In this document: piece after piece, positions 5,215 to 10,000 of the stretch
Numbering within the stretch: the first letter of the stretch is position 1
Layout: the number at the start of each line of letters is the position of its first letter
Assembly: GCA_018398765.1 (NCBI GenBank)
Contig: JAHBMJ010005539.1
Span: 24,800-34,799, forward strand
Direction: 5' to 3'
Length of the DNA stretch: 10,000 nucleotides
DNA from: Chromera velia
Taxonomy: Eukaryota > Sar > Chromeraceae
Made by a program: the position numbers and the translations under genes
Notes under the pieces: generated by a model
Told to the model about the DNA's origin: nothing
What the model saw: the letters and a program-made list of their open reading frames with translations, nothing else
The model's database searches: none

Positions 5215-7755
5215 TCACTTTGTTTCATTCTTTATGGTCATGGTGGCACAGCTCGCATGGTCTTTGTTCCTCTTGCAGAGGAGCAGGGTGTCCGTGTCGT
5301 CGTTGAAGTCAACGGACGGGGAATACCCAGGTAGGTAAGTCCGCTTAGAACTGTACCAATCCCCCCCACCCACGAGTCTTTGCATCCCGCGGACCGCGCC
5401 GTCATCGTCCACGTAGAAGAGGGAGTCGACATTCTTCGAGTAAGCGAGGCCGAAGTTGCTGTAGTCACTGCTCGAGATAGACGGACTGTCGCCCCAAAAC
5501 GACCAAGACGAGGGATAAGTCTCCGGATCTCTCAGGTCCCATGCGGCAAGGAAGTTCTTGTTCAGGTGAAACAGCAGTCCACCGACATAAAAAGGCTGCC
5601 ATTGAGGCATCATGCCTCCCACCAACAGAACCTCAGAGGTCTTCTTGGCCAGATCGATCACAGTGATGTACTGGGAGTTGTTTTGCACAACGTACAGTCT
5701 GTCCTGCCTTCCGTAAGTTAGGTAGACACTGCGGACCTGCGGGTGGACAGAATACTTATGTCAGTCAAAAAGACCTGTAAATGAGTATCAATAATATCTG
5801 ACTGTATCCATATAGTGTACGAAGCCTGGTAGCTTCACGCCTGGCAAAATTAACGATGAGTTAAAGAAACGCTGCATGCCAACCAACCTGAGGGTGGAAG
5901 TCTCCCTTGATCGAGGCCTTCAAGTCTGTCCACTTCCAAGTGGAGACATCATCGGCATTGGAAATGTTCAGCTCCCACAGGGCAGTCGAGTGGAATGCCC
6001 CTCCGTAAACGTAGGCCTTTGAACGGTCGGGTGTCAGCGCATACCCTGGACATTAATTTGTGGGCCCTTTTCTGGGCCACGCCGCCGGAGCGCCGCGTAT
6101 TGATGCCCGTCTACCGATACAGATGCAACATGCATGCGATGAAGATTGCATGCATACATCTGATCATTATATGCCGTCTCCACTGAGGTCTTTTTTTCAC
6201 GCTCCTGTTATGATCTCTACTGTCAGTGAGAGAGGTCAAGAAGAAAAATGAAAGTCCAAACCCCTATCTGGAAGACTTATCCGGCAGATCCCGAGCTTTA
6301 GAGCCCTAAAGGAGCCAATTTTTTTCTTTTGCGGCCGCCCTGAAGCTGGGCAGGGGGGATTGCGGCTTCGCTGCCTATAAGCAACAATGTGCACACTTCC
6401 TCCTTTGTTAATTGAGATCTGGAGGTCGATTCAAAAGGAAGCAGAGGCTGTGTGGATAGACAGAGCACTTCTTGTGCAAGTGTTAGAAGAGAGAAATGAG
6501 AAGTTTGCTTGTAGGAAAGTGAAAGCGGGAGACTTTGTGCCGTATGTCATTACAGGCACCACTGACGAGGGGACTTTCAGAGTGTGGGCAGGGTTGCAGA
6601 AAGCGGGCCCCCGAGATGGGGAGAAGAGGGCTTACACGATTGCTGAGCATCGCGTGTGGGGGATTCCCGGCCGACACAATTTTAAATTTCATTTCTCTGC
6701 AGAATGGGGGACAGATTGGGTAAAATGCATGAAGAGAGAGACAGTCCGTCTCTATGTGGTGGATGTTGTTAAGACAGAGGAAGCAGGGTTGAAGGCAGAA
6801 ACGGATTGGGCACTTGGATTGACAGCTGCTCTCTGGGGTGAGGGAATAGTGACCAAGGCACGGCCTCAGTTAAAGCATACGCCAGTGAAAGGATCTTTTT
6901 TCAGCAAGTTTCACAGCGGGGAGACAGAACTACACACAGTGGAAACCCTTCTTCGAGTCTGGGGTCCTGAATGGAGGGATCTCTTGATAGATGAGCAAGG
7001 TGTGTGGATGGGAGAGCTGAAACTCTTATGGTTGCACGTAAAAGCCTTGTGTTTTAAATGCGAAGGCCCCCTTAGAGTCTGCGGGGGAGTCCGGAGATGC
7101 AACAGAATGCTTCCTTCCGCTGAGACTGAACCTTCCAGGCCGGCTCATCGCCCTGTCACGCAGTGTGAAATCTGTCGTGCAAACCCCGCACACCCCCCTT
7201 GCTTTGGAGATGAGCGGTGCACCCAGGGAGAGAACAGAGAAATCAGACTTTGTGTCACAAATTGCAAGGAAAGAAAAGTTTCATGTCAATGTTAAATGAC
7301 AGTAAATGATTTGAAAAGTAAATTTTCTTCAGGACTAGATTTCTTTAAAGTTGAATGCATCTATAATTTATTTTTTATAAAAATGCACACAAATTAATGT
7401 CCAGGGTATGCGCAATGCCGACCTCGTCCGCCTCTTCAGGGCCCCCCTCCACAGTGCCCACGAGGTCAGTCCTCGAGCAGTCAGCAGGGGAGCCCACGAA
7501 GGCTACGAGCTTGCCTTTCCGCCCCCCGAGGAACAGAATCTTCCCGTTGTTGATCCACCTCGCAACGGAGCCGTACGGGAAGTCCCACATCTCCTCACAC
7601 TTGGCGGGAAGCTTCTCCAGCCTCCGGTCGGAGAAGTCTGAGTGCCACCTTTTGGTCTCAGACTGGAGCAAGGAGGCAGCAGACCGAAGGTGTGTGGCTG
7701 CAGCTTGGGGAAGTGCAAGACCCGCACAGAGGGCGAAGACAAGCTGTACGTGCAT
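5215..7755 (-). CDS. secreted beta-propeller-like protein, three coding blocks, interrupted by a TIR element
   Basis: Coding blocks on the - strand: 7755 to 7410, 6040 to 5888, and 5736 to 5215 (stop TGA 5217-5215). The ATG at 7755 opens a signal peptide (MHVQLVFALCAGLALPQAAA), so export to the secretory route or surface is likely. The mature part carries repeated blade-like stretches: SVARWINNGKILFLGG, VGIALTPDRSKAYVYGG, VYLTYGRQDRLYVVQNN plus ITVIDLAKKT, FLAAWDLRD, and GLAYSKNVDSLFYVDDDG. This spacing of strands and small turns fits a Kelch/YVTN-type beta-propeller of perhaps five to seven blades. No catalytic motif is seen. The 151-base intron 5737-5887 has a phase-0 junction (CAG|GTTGGT to CCCGCAG|GTC). 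The interval 6041-7409 is an inserted element. Without it the protein is 339 residues; if spliced at 7388 and 6046 it is 348, with nine extra residues. If unspliced, the frame ends at 7375. Domain class is inferred from pattern only. Confidence 0.7.
6037..6040. repeat. GCGC flank of the inserted element, left copy
   Basis: Four-base direct repeat matched by 7410-7413. GCGC is palindromic, so from the repeats alone the border could be drawn two bases differently. Only a four-base duplication restores the host reading frame. Confidence 0.65.
6041..6062 (+). repeat. terminal inverted repeat, left
   Basis: Perfect 22-base match to the reverse complement of 7388-7409. Similarity stops abruptly on the inner side (GGCCC here against TGCAT in the other copy). 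Read on the host strand, this copy contains GTCCAG|GG at 6046, a usable splice acceptor. Confidence 0.9.
6387..7295 (+). CDS. uncharacterised 302-residue protein of the inserted element, cysteine-rich C-terminus
   Basis: An uninterrupted frame from ATG 6387 (context GCAACAATGT, 5-10 bases after a TATAA-like CCTATAAG) to TAA 7293-7295. I do not recognise it. Residues 1-220 have a mixed, tryptophan-rich, soluble-looking composition with no signal peptide or membrane segment. Residues 222-302 hold twelve cysteines: C222-x2-C225 with C232 and C238; C260-x2-C263 with C272 and C278; then C289, C293, C300 and C302. This arrangement suggests two or three zinc-binding modules and possible nucleic-acid binding. 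It lies wholly within the TIRs and runs against the host gene. By position it should be the element's mobility or accessory protein, but no DDE/DDD, tyrosine-recombinase or nuclease motif can be seen, so that is inference. An open frame of this length in an intact TIR element suggests recent activity. A captured host gene is the alternative. Confidence 0.65.
   Translation: MCTLPPLLIEIWRSIQKEAEAVWIDRALLVQVLEERNEKFACRKVKAGDFVPYVITGTTDEGTFRVWAGLQKAGPRDGEKRAYTIAEHRVWGIPGRHNFKFHFSAEWGTDWVKCMKRETVRLYVVDVVKTEEAGLKAETDWALGLTAALWGEGIVTKARPQLKHTPVKGSFFSKFHSGETELHTVETLLRVWGPEWRDLLIDEQGVWMGELKLLWLHVKALCFKCEGPLRVCGGVRRCNRMLPSAETEPSRPAHRPVTQCEICRANPAHPPCFGDERCTQGENREIRLCVTNCKERKVSCQC
7388..7409 (-). repeat. 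terminal inverted repeat, right
   Basis: Reverse complement of 6041-6062 without mismatch. On the host strand this copy ends in TTTGT|GTGCAT, giving a weak GT donor at 7388-7387 in the right phase to splice to the acceptor in the left copy. Confidence 0.9.
7410..7413. repeat. GCGC flank of the inserted element, right copy
   Basis: Partner of 6037-6040. On the host strand it provides GCG (Ala) of VGIA plus the first base of the next codon. Confidence 0.65.
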
Positions 7756-8260
7756 AGTTGATCGGTCGGTCTGCAGAGGCTGCACTGGAGGAGACGGATG
7801 GAGACGGGCTCTCAATGGAACAACAGACACGCAGTCCTGGTGATTTGGCTGCTCAGCTGTAACCGAGTCCACAACCCAGAATTGTACACAAACTTTGCTT
7901 GACTCTGGCTGTCTGACAGTGTTGTGGTAGGCACTTGTGCATGCAACAGTGAAGTTATACCGAGAAACAATATATTATAATACATCGATGTATCCGTGCA
8001 TGCATGCATGCATGGTCGACTCAATTAATTTAAATTAAAAAAAAAAAAAATGTATGCGCCCATGCATACAAATGCAAGTCGCGGCCACGCGCGCACGCGC
8101 GTCGTCATCAGGCACTGCAAGCAAGCATTGGGGGAGCTGGCCATGTTTGGTGTACCCTGTGCAGAGGCGCACCCCGACCATCAACCATAAACTATGCATG
8201 TCAAAAGCTTGAATATGCGTGCCTGCAATTAAGCTTGTGTGAAGCCCTGCGGCGATCCAC
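7756..8260. other. upstream region of the beta-propeller gene; no gene seen
   Basis: This holds the presumed 5' UTR and promoter of the - strand beta-propeller gene. Open frames continue upstream of the ATG at 7755 only as non-ATG extensions. Simple-sequence tracts follow: (TGCA)n at about 7997-8013, a 14-base A run at 8037-8050, and an alternating CG/CA purine-pyrimidine stretch at about 8086-8102. No clear TATA box was identified. Confidence 0.5.
7997..8013. repeat. (TGCA)n palindromic microsatellite
   Basis: About four TGCA units in a row. The same ATGCATGC word is scattered through the window (near 964-1003 and 6129-6155). Confidence 0.8.
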
Positions 8261-8810
8261 TCATAGAGTTAAATAGACTTGGTTATCAAAAACAGTGAAA
8301 ACACACGTACATATTAAAGTTTTTTTAATGCAAATGTTCAGTTCAACTTCGACCACGTTCACGCGTTATTGATCGCAGGTCATGATAGTTATAAATTTAC
8401 CATATGAGAGGGGTAATCAATTTTTAACACTAAAATACTAAAAAAAAAGAATATTGCTTCTAGGACGGTATACATATAGGCCCATGCACCATCACTAGTA
8501 GACCGATCAGCGATCATCAAAATGACTTAAATCGTGCTAAAAAAACTTGAATCAAATCAATCTTAAGCAGAAAGCTATAGTAGAATTCGAACTAAAGAAT
8601 TACTGGTGCTATGAGGTATTAACTAGTATTAGAAATATAGCATTATATACGACTAGATATACAAATTGTTATATAAAATTGTATCATGAGTTACGTACAG
8701 TCTAAGTTACACTATAGTATATGACAAAATTAATTGCTTAATCAATGGTAAAGGTTGCGAAATAAGGGTCCATCATTTAATAATCTGCCTTGCATGTTGT
8801 GACTTGCCGA
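8261..8810. other. AT-rich stretch without a recognised gene
   Basis: Similar in composition to 1982-2709 and 3876-4380: AT-rich, stops in all frames, many TATA/ATAT words (for example around 8640-8690). No open frame above 60 codons and no recognisable RNA gene. Confidence 0.55.
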
Positions 8811-8847
8811 ACGCTAGACGCCTATTATGGGCCGATAGCGATGGCGT

Positions 8848-8863
8848 ATGATGATGATGATGA
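8848..8863. repeat. (ATG)n microsatellite
   Basis: Five ATG units followed by a partial unit. Confidence 0.85.
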
Positions 8864-8989
8864 TCAATGGAGAAATGCAAAGTTGCAAAATGGAATTATT
8901 TTTACGTGTTTTTCAAAGAAAATGGATGAAACCGTCAGCTTCTCGGGCTGAGCCGTCGACATCGACCCGGTCAATGACAATCGAATCAT

Positions 8990-9345
8990 TTACTTAATTT
9001 TACTACAACAACGAAAGCCCTTATCAAAGAAAACTCCCAAATGCAAACCCCAAATGACTTGAGTACCTTCAGGCCTCTGAAGTCGACCTTTCTCTGCGAG
9101 TGTGCGTCCTGCTGCTCTAGCTGTTGGTACACGTTCAAAGAACCGGCATCGATGGATCAATGACTGTAGCCACTGCCATCGGACACACCTCTCAAAAAGA
9201 GACATGCACCTGGAGCTGCGCACTCGCACGATCGCGAGAGAGAGGGGACTGTGGGCATTGGAGGATTCAGATAAGTAAAAAGAAGCACGGAGATGAACAG
9301 TCAAAATTGCAAGCCCCGATCGGTCGATCGATCGATGTGATCTAG
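8990..9345. other. possible coding remnant or exons of unknown gene; unresolved
   Basis: On the - strand, about 9240 to 9068 is open and reads FERCVRWQWLQSLIHRCRFF, later FERVPTARAAGRTLAEKG, with a possible donor GAAG|GTACTC at 9067. On the + strand another frame over 9131-9277 reads RWINDCSHCHRTHLSKRDMH, with a C-x2-C pair but without a proper zinc-finger spacing. Neither is recognised and neither has a clear acceptor. I cannot tell which strand, if any, is coding. Confidence 0.2.
9324..9336. repeat. short (TCGA)3 repeat
   Basis: Three TCGA units, a self-complementary tract. Confidence 0.8.
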
Positions 9346-9850
9346 TGACGCATGCGGGAAAAGATGAACTCGAAGAAAACAAATGACGTGTAATAATGCA
9401 CACATCATATCTAACTCCGCATCCACGGGACATCCCCCCAACGAGTCCGTCTATCGAAGGGAAATGCGAAGCACTCTCTCTCTCTCTCACACACTCACAC
9501 ACACACACACACACACACAGAGGGGAACCGAATGGACATGAGGCAATGAATACAAAATTGGGCCACCACCCCGTTTGAGTCAGTAACACTCATGTGCTCT
9601 CTGCGTGACGGGCCCACACCTAGCTGCCTCACTCGACATCACGGTCATTTATGTTACATGCGGAACAAGTCGACCACTCGCTTCGCTTGCCCACGTTGTC
9701 TTCCTCTCCCCCTTCTGTCCTGTCTGCGGGCTCACTACACAGTTTGCATGTGCGGCTTTCTGCGTGTTTGGGTAGCCGATGTGATTGAAGAGGGCGTTTC
9801 CGAGAGCTTTTTGTCTGTCTGTCTGTTTGTATTCATTCATTCACTTGGCC
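9346..9850. other. non-coding stretch with simple repeats
   Basis: Contains the CT/CA tract at 9475-9519, short CTGT and ATTC repeats near 9812-9841, and what would be the 3' flank of the - strand frame that ends at 9851. Open frames here run through repeats and carry no recognisable domain. Confidence 0.5.
9475..9519. repeat. compound (CT)n(CA)n microsatellite
   Basis: About 14 bases of CT alternation followed by about 30 bases of CA alternation with one interruption (CTCA). It creates the Val/Cys and Arg/Glu runs in translated frames. Confidence 0.95.
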
Positions 9851-10000
9851 TCATCCAAATTCTCTCCCTTGCCCCTCCTCGCTCCTCTCCTCCGCCCCGT
9901 CTGAATCCTCCTCTGCTGTTGTGGCGTCACTGCCGTCCTTCACATGCTGCACCCCCTCTGTCGCTCCGCTGTTGTCGTCCAGGTAGCCTAGGTGTTCTCG
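9851..10000 (-). CDS. acidic C-terminus of an unknown protein, partial (5' end outside window)
   Basis: From the window edge, one - strand frame runs 49 codons to TGA at 9853-9851. It begins REHLGYLDDNSGATEGVQHV and ends in a Glu/Asp/Ser/Gly-rich tail (AEEDSDGAEERSEEGQ). The acidic low-complexity tail is typical of intracellular eukaryotic proteins and gives no function. The open frame is short and the composition helps keep it open, so it may not be coding. A CCTAG|GC near the edge could also be a splice acceptor. Confidence 0.35.
   Translation of the reverse strand, partial: REHLGYLDDNSGATEGVQHVKDGSDATTAEEDSDGAEERSEEGQGREFG

Larger units (their letters stand above)
6041..7409 (+). mobile_element. 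1369-bp TIR element inside the beta-propeller gene
   Basis: The ends are perfect 22-base inverted repeats (6041-6062 and 7388-7409, outer end ATACCCTGGAC, inner end TTTGTG), flanked by GCGC on both sides. Deleting the element and one GCGC joins GGC-ATT-GCG to CTG-ACA-CCC on the - strand, restoring an uninterrupted beta-propeller frame. This is strong evidence of insertion into an exon. Inside are about 320 bases of leader, one 302-codon gene on the + strand (antisense to the host), and an AT-rich tail. A perfect 6-bp-stem hairpin lies at 6296-6311 (CTTTAG, loop AGCC, CTAAAG). I cannot place it in a known DNA-transposon superfamily: TIRs and a four-base duplication fit several, and no transposase motif is visible. 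Splice-like signals in the TIRs raise the possibility of an introner-like element. Confidence 0.75.

Noticed and set aside
5380-5721. 113-codon + strand open frame
   Set aside because: Shadow of the third beta-propeller exon on the opposite strand; composition shows no domain, and the - strand frame has blade-like repeats and matching splice phases.
5995-7410. The peptide HTLDINL found at both ends of the region, first taken for a repeated protein domain
   Set aside because: It is the translation of the terminal inverted repeat read from each end, not a protein repeat.
7397-7843. 148-codon + strand open frame opposite the signal-peptide exon
   Set aside because: Antisense shadow of the first beta-propeller exon; it has no recognisable content and the - strand reading joins correctly to the next exon.
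9140-9280. C2H2 zinc finger on the + strand (CSHCHRTHLSKRDMH)
   Set aside because: The C-x2-C pair is present, but the His spacing is wrong and no second His follows at the needed distance.
9473-9520. CRISPR-like or regulatory direct repeats
   Set aside because: It is a plain CT/CA microsatellite with no spacers, in a eukaryotic context.

Overview
This window looks like nuclear DNA of a eukaryote, most likely a unicellular protist. Genes are split into short exons by GT-AG introns, introns are rich in microsatellites, and long gene-poor AT-rich stretches alternate with GC-balanced coding DNA. There is no bacterial operon structure. I cannot fix the lineage; the style would suit an alveolate or stramenopile, but that is only an impression.

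Layout. (1) 71-1981, + strand: the 3' end of an ABC transporter gene in at least four short exons, covering Walker B/D-loop, H-loop and the C-terminal tail. (2) 1982-4380: AT-rich DNA carrying a 5'-truncated, decayed non-LTR retrotransposon on the - strand (2721-3864). It is flanked by an 11-bp direct repeat that fits a target site duplication. (3) 4381-5214: no convincing gene, one candidate short + strand exon. (4) 5215-7755, - strand: a gene for a secreted beta-propeller-like protein. It is split by a 1369-bp element (6041-7409) with perfect 22-bp terminal inverted repeats and a GCGC flank on both sides. The element carries its own uninterrupted 302-codon gene on the opposite strand. (5) 7756-9850: mostly non-coding, with AT-rich DNA and simple repeats. 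(6) 9851-10000, - strand: an acidic reading frame that runs off the window and may be the C-terminus of another gene.

The most interesting object is the element in the beta-propeller gene. Removing the element plus one GCGC rejoins the host reading frame exactly (...EVGIA|LTPDRSK...), so it entered a coding exon. If it is not removed from the RNA, translation stops 11 codons past the rejoin point. However, the inverted repeat itself holds a GT on one side and a CAG|G on the other. Splicing at these would remove most of the element in frame, leaving nine extra codons. It is therefore either a disrupting DNA transposon or a candidate protein-coding, intron-generating (introner-like) element. 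RNA data would decide. I do not recognise the element's protein; its C-terminal 80 residues are rich in cysteine pairs.
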